A stretch of DNA of 64,000 nucleotides from Chitinophagaceae bacterium BSSC1 (GTDB lineage: Bacteria; Bacteroidota; Bacteroidia; Chitinophagales; Chitinophagaceae): NCBI GenBank assembly GCA_002256435.1, contig NKJC01000001.1, positions 434,001 through 498,000 on the forward strand. The letters run 5' to 3'. Below the pieces are notes generated by a model that saw only the letters and a list, made by a program, of their open reading frames with translations, had not been told where the DNA came from and did not search any database. A program made the position numbers and the translations under genes. Shown piece by piece: positions 1-9,768 of the stretch (within the stretch, counting starts at the first letter, position 1; the number at the start of each line of letters is the position of its first letter).

Positions 1-1047
1 ATTGGTAATATCCGCCAAAAAAGGAATATAGTTAACATTAGTTTTTGCTTCGTTTAATTCTAATTCTAATGCGTGTAAGGGCGTTTCAGCTTGATCACAA
101 AGTATGATCATTTCTGGATGATAAGGAAGCAATTGTCTCACAATTTCACTTCCGATTGAACCCGCTGCTCCAGTAACCAATACCCTTTTCTTTGCAATCT
201 GATGTCTAATTTCCTCGTTGTCAATATGTATAGTTTCCCTTTCAAGTAACTCTTCAATTTTGATAACTCGCAATTGCCTAGATGCAAATGACCCCTCCGT
301 CCATTGACTATATGGAGGTACATTTAGAACTTTTATGTCATGATCCAAACAGAAATCTACTAACTCATTTTTCCTTTTTGTTGAAATTACAAAACTGGCA
401 ATAACCAACTCATCTATAGGTTGATCCTTTACAAGATTAGCCAACTCTTTTAACGTTACAATTGGTATACCATCTAAAACCTTTTTATTTTTCTTTTTAT
501 CATCATCTATAAAAGCAAGTAAGCTTATATTATTTTGAGTATCATGTTCTAATACCCTTTTTGTTGCAACCCCAGCTTCCCCAGCACCAAAAATCACCAC
601 ATATTTTTTTTGCATCTTGTAATTACGTGAAAATGCAAAAACAAATTTTACAAAAACTCTATATGAAATTAAACCTAAGAAACTAAATGTTGCATATAAA
701 ATGATTACAACATTATTAAGAATAAATTCTTCCGTAGAATTGATAGTATAAATACCAAATAATAACAATACAATCGAAGAAATAAATATAGAAATGGCAA
801 TCCTAATGGCGTCTTGTAAACCAGTATATCTTACAATTCCCGCAAAAGTTTTCATTGCCCCAAAAACAACCGTATTTATGATCCCCATTAATAGCAGTGT
901 ATTAATAAGAGGTTTCCAACCAATGCCAATTAAACTCAAATTTTGTTTAATAACTATGGCAAGAAATAGGGATAATTTGGTTACGCTTAAGTCCAACAAT
1001 AGAATCATCCATCTTGGTACAATATTGACCTTTTTAAACATAAACAT
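1..1047 (-). CDS. FlaA1/CapD-type nucleotide-sugar dehydratase/epimerase, membrane-bound (3' end outside window)
   Basis: The reading frame is open on the minus strand from an ATG at 1047 to the left edge, giving 349 residues without a stop. The N-terminal ~140 residues are hydrophobic with several membrane segments. A first nucleotide-binding motif, FGAGEAG, follows, then the family-typical region around FIDDDKKK. The second Rossmann motif, VTGAAGSIGSE, lies near residues 303-313. This two-domain order is that of the WbpM/FlaA1/CapD family, which makes UDP-sugar 4,6-dehydratases or epimerases at the inner face of the membrane for capsule and exopolysaccharide precursors. The catalytic SDR part is mostly beyond the window, so the exact reaction cannot be read. 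It is the last visible gene of the exopolysaccharide operon, 158 bp after wzz. An upstream ATG at 1051 hits a stop after five codons. Confidence 0.9.
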   Translation of the reverse strand, partial: MFMFKKVNIVPRWMILLLDLSVTKLSLFLAIVIKQNLSLIGIGWKPLINTLLLMGIINTVVFGAMKTFAGIVRYTGLQDAIRIAISIFISSIVLLLFGIYTINSTEEFILNNVVIILYATFSFLGLISYRVFVKFVFAFSRNYKMQKKYVVIFGAGEAGVATKRVLEHDTQNNISLLAFIDDDKKKNKKVLDGIPIVTLKELANLVKDQPIDELVIASFVISTKRKNELVDFCLDHDIKVLNVPPYSQWTEGSFASRQLRVIKIEELLERETIHIDNEEIRHQIAKKRVLVTGAAGSIGSEIVRQLLPYHPEMIILCDQAETPLHALELELNEAKTNVNYIPFLADITN

Positions 1048-1205
1048 CCATTTTAAATTAATGCTATAATTGCCAACAATTAATATCGATATTTTTTTAC
1101 CCTTAAATTCTTGAATTTTACAATTCAATAAACCACTTATTAAACTTTAATCATATTCGTCCCGGGGAGAGAAGCGGGTGCGAATATAATATATTATTTG
1201 TTAGC

Positions 1206-2267
1206 TTATTTTCTCGTAAAAAAAAGTAAGTATCCACCCACCCCAATTGCAACAATCACCATCCCAATCCCAATCGCCATCCACCAGTCCATTTTATTCT
1301 TTTTCAGTGGCAATTCCGGCTGGTCTACCAATTGTACCGTTGGTGTTTCCTGAATCAAGGCTGTTTTACTGATTTCTAGGTTTTTGACCACTTCTCCGTA
1401 GATGGTAGAAAGGATTACTTTGTCCCTATTACTAATTTCCACATCGGCACCGGCTGTGGTAAAAGCTGGGTTCACGTTTAACAAGTCTCTATTAGCGGAT
1501 AGTGTGCTAATGGTTTTTCGGTTGAGTAGATATTCTAAACTATCCGATTTACGCTGTAATCTTTCTACATTAATTTTCAGACGTCTGGTTTTGGTATCTA
1601 TATAGAAGGTAGTAGCTTCTTTGATCAATAGCAGGCAAATGCTTTGACTCAAGAGTTCTTGTTGATTGGTCACATTTAATTCAAAAAAGCCCAGTTTTTT
1701 GTCAGGTTTACTTACCGCTAACTCTTTTTCCAACATTTGCTTCATGATTACCTGCAATAAGCTATCCTGAACCCTGCTTAAGACCTTTGCTTCAATGGGA
1801 AAACTGGTATTTTGGGGACCAATTCCTGTTTTTTTAGACCATTTTGCTTGCCAACCATAGCTGACTGCATAATCTTCTGCTATTGAATGGCTAGCATTAA
1901 TGGGACTTTTTGACAACAACACTTTTTTGAGTAAAAACCTACTTTTTAGCAACTCCTGCACATTATCGCCAGCCAACACGCCGCTTGTTCCAGACATGCC
2001 GCCAATATCAACCCCAAATTGACCTGCTAATGCAGACAAAACGCCTCCACCGGACTGTTTGGCCTCTTCCACCACAAACGTAAGTCTTGCTGTATAGGTT
2101 GGTTTGACTAACCAATAATAACCCAATCCCAATATGCCTCCGGCGATGGCTGCTACTAACAACTGCTTCCAGTTTTTTAACAACAAAGCCAAATAACTGC
2201 TCCATTGAGCAATAGTGCCTTTTAGAGAAAAGGCAGGATCTTCGGGTATATAATTGGTTGGTTCCAT
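1206..2267 (-). CDS. Wzz-like chain-length determinant / polysaccharide co-polymerase
   Basis: A 353-residue inner-membrane protein with one transmembrane segment near residues 34-55 (GGILGLGYYWLV), a long periplasmic region and a second segment near the C-terminus (WWMAIGIGMVIVAIGVG). The motif LVDQPELPLKKNK just before the last helix is the Pro-rich signature of Wzz/PCP proteins. These oligomers set the length of O-antigen or exopolysaccharide chains in Wzx/Wzy pathways. No cytoplasmic tyrosine-kinase domain is attached, so it is not a Wzc-type BY-kinase. It starts 5 bp after the Wza stop codon, so the two are surely co-transcribed and probably form the co-polymerase/exporter pair. Confidence 0.85.
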   Translation of the reverse strand: MEPTNYIPEDPAFSLKGTIAQWSSYLALLLKNWKQLLVAAIAGGILGLGYYWLVKPTYTARLTFVVEEAKQSGGGVLSALAGQFGVDIGGMSGTSGVLAGDNVQELLKSRFLLKKVLLSKSPINASHSIAEDYAVSYGWQAKWSKKTGIGPQNTSFPIEAKVLSRVQDSLLQVIMKQMLEKELAVSKPDKKLGFFELNVTNQQELLSQSICLLLIKEATTFYIDTKTRRLKINVERLQRKSDSLEYLLNRKTISTLSANRDLLNVNPAFTTAGADVEISNRDKVILSTIYGEVVKNLEISKTALIQETPTVQLVDQPELPLKKNKMDWWMAIGIGMVIVAIGVGGYLLFFTRK

Positions 2268-2272
2268 TTTTC

Positions 2273-4588
2273 TTAATTTCTCAATGCAATGATCAGTCCT
2301 AAAATGGCGGTTAGTGATGTGGTAATGGTGGCAACCTCAGCTATAGATAATTTACTTCTATCATTGTCTGATTTTTCTGGTACTATAATCCTACTTCCCT
2401 CTTTTACGGGTGGATAATTCCTAAAGAAAAAGAACTTACGCACCGGCCTATTAATCCCATTGGGATATTGGATATATGATCTTCTCAAAGATCCTTTGTC
2501 ATTCACTCCACCTGATGCAGAAATATAGTATTTGAATCGGGTGCTATTAAAACGAAGCAATTGAGGCGTATTCACAAATCCCTTTACCTCTACAAAGGTA
2601 CCTTGACGAGGAATAAAGATGCTATCACCCGGAAGCAACAACCACTCAATATTTGATTTACTGGCCTGATCAGACAAAAGATTCATTTCTACCCTCACGC
2701 CATTTCTGTATAATTGGGCATTTTGTAAAGCTGCAATGGGTGTGCCACCACCAGCACGCTTAATTAATTCTGGGGCAGTTTCATCACGGCGGCTCAGAAC
2801 ATAATCACCCGGGAATAAGATTTCTCCCCTAATATTTACATAGCCAAGGTTTCGGTAATTTACCAGTCTTGGAATATGCACGTAGTCTAAGGGTTCTAAT
2901 AACAACTGACTATTAGCATTTTGAAGCGAAGAATCAATTTCTACCGTCATCAAGCTCATCAGGTTATTGGCAAGTGTATCTGCCGTATTCTTGTCTAACC
3001 TAGAAATTTCTACCCGATGAGTGGCTGCTTGGTTGGTAAACCCACCTGCCATAATAATCAGATCGGCCAAGCGAATCCCTTTACGATATTCAAAATCGCC
3101 AGACATTCTTACCTCACCACCAATGGTGAGTTTTAGTTTGTTGCGCAAATCATCCGCTGATAATACAATTACAGAATCCTCTCTAATCAGTGGAATATCT
3201 GCTTGCTTTCCCGTCATGATTTGGTCCATATCAAAAGACAGCATCATGCGTTCCCTACCCGTTTTCTTCCTTTTTATATAACCCCTTCCTGTTAAAGCTT
3301 CTTCTCTGAGACCATCGGCCTTGCGCACCAATTGACCTAAGGTTAGACCCTCATTCAATTCAAATTGACCTGGGTGAAATACCGCTCCTGTAATGGTTAC
3401 AGCGTTTCTAATTTCTGGTACAACTACGTCTACTACTACTGAATCAGCATTAAATAAGGTATAGCTATTAAAAACTTCTTTTTTTATGTCTCTAATCATC
3501 CGCCCCTTACTGGTTACCTGATAAATTTTCATCATCTCTTGGTAAGCCGTATCTGTAAACCCACCTGCAAAATTGAGTAAGCTGGCTAGGTTCTCATCCG
3601 TTTTCAATTCATAGTAAGAAGGCCTTTTCACCTCTCCCCCAATAAAGGCGCGTTTAGTATAGACTGGAAAACGGATTACGTCTTGGTCTTCCAAACGAAC
3701 ATTATTATTCATGATCCCGCGCAAAAGGAATTGGTAGAAATCAATGGTTTGAACCAATTTGTTATTTCTAATCAATTCAATTTGTCTCAATGAACCATTT
3801 TCATTAGGACCTCCTGATAAGTACAATGCATTGTAAATGCTGGCCAAAGAAGACACCTGAAAAGTACCTGGCTGTGCTGCTTCCCCTATTACCGTTACTT
3901 TAATGCTACGGATATTACTTAAACTAACCGTTAATTGGGTTCTTCCTGAAGACAATCCCGGATATACTTTTTGCAATTTGGACTTGATTCTAGCAGTTGC
4001 TTCCTCAATGGTTAAACCATTTACCTGAACTATTCCGGCATAAGGTATTTGAATGCTTCCTTCTGTGGAAACTTTACCATTGCTGGTGGTTTCATTCAGA
4101 CCTGTTAGGATTATTGACAGCTCATCACTTTTTCCTAAAACATAATTTTTTGGCGTTGCCAATTGCAGATTTGGTTCAAAACTGAGTAATGGATTATTAA
4201 AAAAGTCAAAGCCAAAATACCTAGTCGCTTTTTTTAATAAGGGGGTATTAATGGCAATACTGTCTCTTGAACTACTTATTGAATCTCTACCCAATGGTTT
4301 ACTAAAGCTGGTTCCTTTGTTGGTAGTTTGCATTTGGGAAACCCTCAATCGCAAATTGGTTACCTCCGCATCACTCATCCCCTTTTGCTTGAGTATCTCC
4401 ATGGCTTCCATTTCTGAAACACCCGATTTTTGAAATTGCTGCCAGATTTGTACAATCTGTTGATCACTCAACTGATTTACTTTTACGTTTTTCAAATTGC
4501 TGGGCATTTGGGCAATTGCCAAATGGGCAAAACCTATAAAGAGGACTAAGAAGAATGATTTCCAGCTAATTGTAGCAATTTTTCCCAT
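2273..4588 (-). CDS. Polysaccharide export protein Wza, multi-SLBB
   Basis: A 771-residue secreted protein with a signal peptide ending about AIAQ (residue 26). Residues 30-95 are a charged, Gln-rich helical stretch. The polysaccharide-export (Poly_export) domain starts around LGKSDELSIILTGL. It is followed by several SLBB/soluble-ligand-binding repeats, recognisable by the recurring pattern G-hydrophobic-V-x-x-PGxF and LxxLIxxAGG. A final hydrophobic segment (ATITTSLTAILGLIIAL) closes the protein. Wza proteins form the outer-membrane and periplasmic channel for polymer export. Bacteroidota versions are typically longer than the E. coli protein because of extra SLBB domains, as here. It follows the Wzi-like gene after a 106-bp gap with unusual secondary-structure potential. 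Confidence 0.88.
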   Translation of the reverse strand: MGKIATISWKSFFLVLFIGFAHLAIAQMPSNLKNVKVNQLSDQQIVQIWQQFQKSGVSEMEAMEILKQKGMSDAEVTNLRLRVSQMQTTNKGTSFSKPLGRDSISSSRDSIAINTPLLKKATRYFGFDFFNNPLLSFEPNLQLATPKNYVLGKSDELSIILTGLNETTSNGKVSTEGSIQIPYAGIVQVNGLTIEEATARIKSKLQKVYPGLSSGRTQLTVSLSNIRSIKVTVIGEAAQPGTFQVSSLASIYNALYLSGGPNENGSLRQIELIRNNKLVQTIDFYQFLLRGIMNNNVRLEDQDVIRFPVYTKRAFIGGEVKRPSYYELKTDENLASLLNFAGGFTDTAYQEMMKIYQVTSKGRMIRDIKKEVFNSYTLFNADSVVVDVVVPEIRNAVTITGAVFHPGQFELNEGLTLGQLVRKADGLREEALTGRGYIKRKKTGRERMMLSFDMDQIMTGKQADIPLIREDSVIVLSADDLRNKLKLTIGGEVRMSGDFEYRKGIRLADLIIMAGGFTNQAATHRVEISRLDKNTADTLANNLMSLMTVEIDSSLQNANSQLLLEPLDYVHIPRLVNYRNLGYVNIRGEILFPGDYVLSRRDETAPELIKRAGGGTPIAALQNAQLYRNGVRVEMNLLSDQASKSNIEWLLLPGDSIFIPRQGTFVEVKGFVNTPQLLRFNSTRFKYYISASGGVNDKGSLRRSYIQYPNGINRPVRKFFFFRNYPPVKEGSRIIVPEKSDNDRSKLSIAEVATITTSLTAILGLIIALRN

Positions 4589-4625
4589 GAATCAGTTTAA
4601 AGTGTAAATATCGTATTTTTTTTAA

Positions 4626-4678
4626 CCCCACCCTTACCCACCCCGCCATTCGGGCACCCCTCCCGCAAGCGGTAGGGG
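4626..4678 (-). other. G-quadruplex motif plus hairpin in the wzi-wza intergenic gap
   Basis: On the minus (mRNA) strand, 4644 down to 4626 reads GGGG-T-GGG-TAA-GGG-T-GGGG, a complete four-tract G-quadruplex motif. It is preceded by a hairpin with 10-bp arms and one mismatch (4657-4666 and 4669-4678). The G motif ends about 37 nt before the wza start codon. The surrounding genome is AT-rich, so this cluster stands out. It could attenuate or stabilise the operon mRNA between wzi and wza; this is inference. Confidence 0.5.
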
Positions 4679-4694
4679 AACTTTTTTTATTCCA

Positions 4695-6338
4695 TTATAG
4701 CGTAACGGCCATTCCAACAGAGATTGATTGAAAGCTTTGGGTACTAAAGCTAGGAGCCAATTGCCTGCTAGTTACGCCAAAACTTCCCATGAAATAAACA
4801 TTATTGATGAGCTCATAATTGGCTTTAAACAAAAACTCTGCTTCTTTTCTTTGTAAACCAAACAAAAATGGTGGTTGAGGATTGTTTTGATCATATTGTT
4901 GTTCCGGTGTTCCAGCCGAACCCTTGCGAATAAATTGATACCTAGCCATTAAACGCAATCTAGGGATAGGACTATATTTAGCTGCAAAAAGCATCCTATC
5001 TGCATTATTACCCATCCAATCTCCCATAACCTGTGAATTACTGGTATAGGTTTGTGCAGGATTCAAATTGGCATAAACAAAGGGGTTGATTCTGGAATAT
5101 TCTGCTTGTAGGGTAAAATAGGGAATCAACAAATCGGTGATAGAAGCTCCTATTTGATACCCTAATTGATTTCTGCTTTTCTGAGAATTGGAGATATTGG
5201 ACAAACTAATTTCATCTATAAATAGACTACCATAGAGATGGGTATTTTTGATTTGATTTCTAGAAGAAACTTGAATAAATAGTTGGCTATTAGCCCCTGC
5301 CTGCGCTCTTCCCGCACTACTATATTGGTCATAGCCCTTCAAGTAAAAAAAGGGCATCAAATAGCCAAACTGTACATTTTCACTATATATCACCGATTCC
5401 CCAAATGCTATATCAAGACCCTTAACAGGTTTGAAGATCAGGGTATTGGAAGCCATGAATTTGGGTCTATAAATAATGTGTTCGCCACCGAATACAATAT
5501 TTCCAGTAGAATAGGTTTGGTTGCTATCTATCACATTAGAGGCCAGAAAAGCATGAGAATAGTCAAAACGCAACCATTTGAGTATGTCTAAACTAAGTCT
5601 GATATAGGGATAAACAGGAGCTTTGGCTGATAAAACCTGCCTTCCATTTTCTCCATAGCCCCATAATAAATTGTCCTGCCCAAAACTAAGAACCCCTTTT
5701 TTCCAGGAATAATATAATCCCGCTTTGATTTGGTTGTAATTGATGGATTTTTTGCCTGCATTCGTATTTAAAACCACCCCTGTTTCTGGGGTAAATTGTT
5801 TACTTGTATTTAGTCCTGTCCCGCTTTCTGTAGCTTCAGCATAAGAGAATTGGAATCCCCAATGCTTTCCCCAGGTAGCCCAGGCATTTATGCCTCTTGA
5901 TATTTTTTTGACTGATTGTGTGTCTGAACTGAGATAGCCTATTTCAATTTCAGGGTCAATATTTAATTTAAATTTTTCTTTTTCTACTGAGAGCATTCGT
6001 AATCTACCATTGCTATCTTTTTTAAAGAATTTAGGAGTCTCAGAATTAGACCAAGTTTGAGGTTTTAGGGAAGTCCCAAATTCTTTTTGAAAAAAGGCCA
6101 ATTCTTTACGTTCAATGGGTAACAGTTGATTTTGATGAACTGTTAGGGAATCCAATAACTCCGTTACTTTTAACCTTGAAACTGGTCTGATAATATCGTC
6201 AAAGACAATATTTCCTTTTTGGGCCTGTCTACTTAAAAAATCATAGACGTCTGAACGGATATTCACCATGGTAGTTTGTGCCAAAACATTGGTGCACCAT
6301 AAACTAATAGCCAAGATGAGACTTAAAAAATATTTCAT
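4695..6338 (-). CDS. Capsule-assembly Wzi-like outer-membrane barrel protein
   Basis: About 547 residues from the chosen ATG at 6338, which gives a clean signal peptide (MKYFLSLILAISL...VLAQ). An ATG at 6344 is equally possible; the longer frame to 6371 would overlap the upstream gene and is not preferred. After an N-terminal segment containing the family-like PVSRLKVTELL, the protein consists of alternating aromatic/polar strands such as WATWGKHWGFQFSYAEA and YQIGASITDLLIPYFTL. It ends in a hydrophobic strand, as expected for a large outer-membrane beta-barrel. Wzi-family proteins anchor or organise capsular polysaccharide at the cell surface. Context between the initiating transferase and Wza supports this. 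The Wzi assignment rests on general pattern and context. Confidence 0.65.
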   Translation of the reverse strand: MKYFLSLILAISLWCTNVLAQTTMVNIRSDVYDFLSRQAQKGNIVFDDIIRPVSRLKVTELLDSLTVHQNQLLPIERKELAFFQKEFGTSLKPQTWSNSETPKFFKKDSNGRLRMLSVEKEKFKLNIDPEIEIGYLSSDTQSVKKISRGINAWATWGKHWGFQFSYAEATESGTGLNTSKQFTPETGVVLNTNAGKKSINYNQIKAGLYYSWKKGVLSFGQDNLLWGYGENGRQVLSAKAPVYPYIRLSLDILKWLRFDYSHAFLASNVIDSNQTYSTGNIVFGGEHIIYRPKFMASNTLIFKPVKGLDIAFGESVIYSENVQFGYLMPFFYLKGYDQYSSAGRAQAGANSQLFIQVSSRNQIKNTHLYGSLFIDEISLSNISNSQKSRNQLGYQIGASITDLLIPYFTLQAEYSRINPFVYANLNPAQTYTSNSQVMGDWMGNNADRMLFAAKYSPIPRLRLMARYQFIRKGSAGTPEQQYDQNNPQPPFLFGLQRKEAEFLFKANYELINNVYFMGSFGVTSRQLAPSFSTQSFQSISVGMAVTL

Positions 6339-6348
6339 GATCATTTGA

Positions 6349-7806
6349 TTAATACGCGTTCTGGTCGCCACGGAAAATATTGATGGTGGTTTGAAGAATT
6401 ACTTGACAATCAAACCAAAATGACCAACGGTGTATATAATACAGGTCATAATTAACCCTTTTTTGCATAGAAGAAATACTCTTGGTTTCACCCCTACAAC
6501 CGTTCACCTGCGCCCACCCTGTAATGCCCGGTTTTACCATATGTCTGAGCATATAATTATCAACCGTATCAATAGAAGCCATATTTAATGGAATAGGGTG
6601 TGGCCTAGGACCTACCACACTCATGTCTCCACGCAAGACATTGTAAAACTGGGGCAACTCATCTAAACTGGTCTTTCTTAAAAACAAACCTAAAGCTGTA
6701 ATTCTTGGATCATTCTTAGTGGCTTGTAAATAACTCCCTGCTTCATCAACATCCTTGCTTTGTACCACCATGGTTCTAAACTTATAGCAGGTAATTTTTT
6801 CATTATTCAAACCCCACCTGATTTGCTTGAACATCACAGGTCCTTTTGAACTGAGCTTAATCAATAGCATCAAAATGGGCATGAGCCAACTACCAATTAA
6901 TAAAAAGAAGCACAATGAAAAAGCAATATCAAAACTCCTTTTCAAAGTCCTATTCTCCCATTTATCTAAGGGTAGTGATTTAAAGTTTAAAACTGGTATC
7001 AAACCCAGATTATTCACCTGAATATTGGTAGTAGCGTATTGGTCAATATCTGGAATAATTTTAACCGGAATGGAAAACCTATCACAAACCTGCACTGCTT
7101 TTTTTACTACTTCTGGTTGGGTATTGGGTAAGGCAATGACCACTTCATCAAACTCATTTGCAGTTAAGACTTCTTCCAAAGCTTCCACTTGTCCAAAATA
7201 TTTGCTACCGTTCAATTGAACAGGACTATGGTGCAATACACCACCACAGTGATAGCCATAATAGCCATATTTATGAACCGTATCTAAAAAGTCTACACCA
7301 GCAGGAGTTGCACCTACCAACAAGAAATTTTCTGAAAATTTTCCTGCATAGACCAATCGGTGGGTGTATTTACGAATAGCATATTTAAACACTACAGTAA
7401 CCAAAAAAATGGCCATGGTATAGGATAAAAAAAACAAATTATTAAACTCCACCTGTTTCATAAAAAAATACAAAAAGGCAGCTAATAATATGGCAAACAA
7501 TACCGCATTATAAATGGTAGATATAATTTCTTCGGCAAACTTATTGGTCCGCCTATCGGCGTAAAGCCTAGAAAAAAAACTGGCAATAAACCAGGCACTC
7601 AATGATAACACTAAAAACAAGGGAAAAAAATACTGGCTTTGTCCGTGATTCTTTAACCCCATATACGGAATGCCCACAAAAACTATCGTTGCTATACTAA
7701 TAGCATCGGACAGAAATTTGCTTTGTTGGTATCTGATATAGGATTTAGTGACTTTCATTGATTGCTTTTGATGCTCTATCCCCGGGGGATGGGAAGAATC
7801 CATCAC
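6349..7806 (-). CDS. Undecaprenyl-phosphate sugar phosphotransferase (WcaJ/exopolysaccharide-initiating type)
   Basis: A 485-residue polyprenyl glycosylphosphotransferase. The N-terminal half has four to five membrane helices followed by a CoA-binding-like Rossmann fold (LLVGATPAGVDFL). The C-terminal ~190 residues are the bacterial sugar transferase domain, beginning KRSFDIAFSL. It contains FKQIRWG, YKFRTM, LRKTSLDELPQFYNVL and GDMSVVGPRP, all hallmarks of the phospho-sugar transferase core. The enzyme transfers a sugar-1-phosphate (commonly glucose or galactose) to undecaprenyl phosphate, starting repeat-unit assembly. The annotated start is the first ATG; an internal ATG at 7758 (MKVTKSYIRY) is a credible alternative. 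The 3' end is just upstream of the Wzi-like gene. Confidence 0.88.
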   Translation of the reverse strand: MMDSSHPPGIEHQKQSMKVTKSYIRYQQSKFLSDAISIATIVFVGIPYMGLKNHGQSQYFFPLFLVLSLSAWFIASFFSRLYADRRTNKFAEEIISTIYNAVLFAILLAAFLYFFMKQVEFNNLFFLSYTMAIFLVTVVFKYAIRKYTHRLVYAGKFSENFLLVGATPAGVDFLDTVHKYGYYGYHCGGVLHHSPVQLNGSKYFGQVEALEEVLTANEFDEVVIALPNTQPEVVKKAVQVCDRFSIPVKIIPDIDQYATTNIQVNNLGLIPVLNFKSLPLDKWENRTLKRSFDIAFSLCFFLLIGSWLMPILMLLIKLSSKGPVMFKQIRWGLNNEKITCYKFRTMVVQSKDVDEAGSYLQATKNDPRITALGLFLRKTSLDELPQFYNVLRGDMSVVGPRPHPIPLNMASIDTVDNYMLRHMVKPGITGWAQVNGCRGETKSISSMQKRVNYDLYYIHRWSFWFDCQVILQTTINIFRGDQNAY

Positions 7807-7934
7807 ATATTATTACTATGTCATATCATGAAGGTCAAAAATAGCTTTTAAATGCTTATTAGACTATTTTTTCATGGTTATTTAATCCAATACTGATTCA
7901 GAATCTGCTAGAATATCAATGATTTACAGAGGAT

Positions 7935-9182
7935 TTAACTGATTTTATGTCTATTTAGATATTGCTGGTATAACAATAAACTAACAGCTTCTACAAAAAA
8001 GGGGAAGACACCATACCATTGGTGGTCTAATTTTAGGAGTAGGAACCCTGAAACGGCGGCAAAACTCAAAATCCCCATTCCAATAAGAAAAATGACTTTG
8101 TTTTTCCGCTCTAATAGTAGCTCCAACACATTCATCATATTCAGCGCAATTAACAGGGGTACTAAGCTCATCCATTGCAAATAATGGGTGGCTAGCTCAT
8201 TAGGTTTACCTGCTACCAAATAAATGACGGTATCTGCCAAAAAATATTGTCCGCCTGCCCAGACCAAAAAGAGACCACTCATTAAACGGTTGATTTTCCC
8301 CTTGAATTGGTACCAAAATTCCGGGTTCTGTTCATACAAGACGGCTCCTTTGGGGTATACCGCATTAAATAGGGCCACCATAATGGTTCTAAAAGTCCAG
8401 ATGAGTTTATCGCAGAGCGAATAGGCGCCCAGCACAGCTGCTTGTCCTGTTGCTGAAATACCAAACAGAAAGATAGACTGTTGCAGGTATACCGTCATAT
8501 TATTTCCTACCAAAAAACTATTGGTTTTGAAAAATTCAACGCAGTGATTCCATGTAATGCTAATCCAGGCTACCCTTTTGTTATAATATTCCCTAATCAC
8601 CAGAAAGCTAAATAGCAGGGCATTGGTCATTCCCATGATAAAATTCACCCAAGCACCTTGATCCGAATGTTTAATGCAAAGCACAATTAAGCCCAGCGTA
8701 ACCAGCTTTGAAACGGCATTAAACAGATTGTATTGACTGGTAGATTCTTTGGCTACAAAATAGAACAGTGGGTTCACCACTTCTCCAAGAACAATAGGCA
8801 TGGCCAGTAAAAAATAATAGGCATTGGTGCCGTGTAAGCCATACCAGCCAAGCATAAGTGCCAATAGCACTAAAAACAGCAGTGCCCTAGTTTGCATAAT
8901 TACCCTAAAATGTCTAGACATTTCTAAAGGGTGCTCGCGCGATGTGGCAATATCATTGACCCCAGACTGTCCACTACCCCAGGTAACAATCACCGTAAGT
9001 AGCCAAGCAAAACTATTGGCCACCATCACTTTCCCAAATTCTTCTACCCCTACTATTCTAAAAATAAAGGGGAACAACAAAATATTGAGTAGGGAATTGG
9101 TAATCTGAATCAGCCCAAGATTGGCAAAATTCTTGACCATGACTTGGTGCGGCTTCAGACGGGTATGGATCTTTTTAATCAA
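7935..9182 (-). CDS. Polysaccharide flippase, Wzx/MATE-like (MOP superfamily)
   Basis: A 415-residue polytopic membrane protein with about 12 predicted hydrophobic segments, beginning NLGLIQITNSLLNILLFPFI, a typical opening for Wzx/RfbX oligosaccharide translocases. It should flip undecaprenyl-linked repeat units across the inner membrane. It is the first visible gene of the exopolysaccharide cluster, 128 bp before the initiating transferase and on the same strand. No Wzy polymerase is visible in the window, so it must lie to the left or elsewhere. The substrate cannot be inferred. Confidence 0.85.
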   Translation of the reverse strand: MIKKIHTRLKPHQVMVKNFANLGLIQITNSLLNILLFPFIFRIVGVEEFGKVMVANSFAWLLTVIVTWGSGQSGVNDIATSREHPLEMSRHFRVIMQTRALLFLVLLALMLGWYGLHGTNAYYFLLAMPIVLGEVVNPLFYFVAKESTSQYNLFNAVSKLVTLGLIVLCIKHSDQGAWVNFIMGMTNALLFSFLVIREYYNKRVAWISITWNHCVEFFKTNSFLVGNNMTVYLQQSIFLFGISATGQAAVLGAYSLCDKLIWTFRTIMVALFNAVYPKGAVLYEQNPEFWYQFKGKINRLMSGLFLVWAGGQYFLADTVIYLVAGKPNELATHYLQWMSLVPLLIALNMMNVLELLLERKNKVIFLIGMGILSFAAVSGFLLLKLDHQWYGVFPFFVEAVSLLLYQQYLNRHKIS

Positions 9183-9234
9183 ACCATTAAGACGTTTTCT
9201 GATACTTAATTTCTTCTACAGAATTTTCTTTCTA

Positions 9235-9711
9235 TTATTTCTCCAACAAACAACTAGCATAAGCCACCAAACCCTCTCCGCGGCCAACAAATCCCATTTT
9301 CTCGGTAGTGGTAGCTTTAATGGAAACATCGCGGTCTGTTAATCCCAAAATGGCCGCAATGGTAGCTTGCATTTGCGTTACATAGGGTTTGATCTTGGGT
9401 GCTTCTAGACAGAGGGTGGCGTCTATATTCACCACATGGTATCCCTCGGCAGCAATGAGTTCTGCTGTACGTTTGAGCAGGATTTTGCTGTCTATATTTT
9501 TGAATTCTGAAGATGTGTCGGGAAAATGAAATCCAATATCGCCCAAGCAAAGGGCACCTAATAGTGCATCACAAATAGCATGCAGCAATACGTCTGCATC
9601 ACTATGACCAAGGGCTCCTTTGTGATAGGGAATTTGCACACCGCCTATGAATAAATCACGGCCTTCTACCAATTGATGAAAGTCTACACCTTGTCCAATC
9701 CTTAATCCCAT
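9235..9711 (-). CDS. ispF: 2-C-methyl-D-erythritol 2,4-cyclodiphosphate synthase
   Basis: A 158-residue protein of standard IspF length. Asp10 and His12 (GVDFH) and His44 (in [10 protein letters not shown]) match the three metal ligands of the family. DIGFHFPDT is the conserved loop, and [18 protein letters not shown] the C-terminal signature. The enzyme cyclises CDP-ME 2-phosphate in the non-mevalonate isoprenoid pathway, as a cytoplasmic trimer. It lies 57 bp downstream of porV on the same strand. The link to its neighbours is probably only positional, although it does supply precursors for undecaprenyl carriers. Confidence 0.97.
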   Translation of the reverse strand: MGLRIGQGVDFHQLVEGRDLFIGGVQIPYHKGALGHSDADVLLHAICDALLGALCLGDIGFHFPDTSSEFKNIDSKILLKRTAELIAAEGYHVVNIDATLCLEAPKIKPYVTQMQATIAAILGLTDRDVSIKATTTEKMGFVGRGEGLVAYASCLLEK

Positions 9712-9768
9712 AATACATGTTTAGCTAGGCTCAAAGATAGGATGCTAAGGCTTCAGATATACCAATGA

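Noticed and set aside
138..323. Short minus-strand open frame
   Set aside because: It lies in another frame within the FlaA1-type gene, which is open over the whole region and has recognisable motifs.
794..1069. Plus-strand open frame of 91 codons
   Set aside because: It is antisense to the membrane domain of the FlaA1-type gene and has no coding features.
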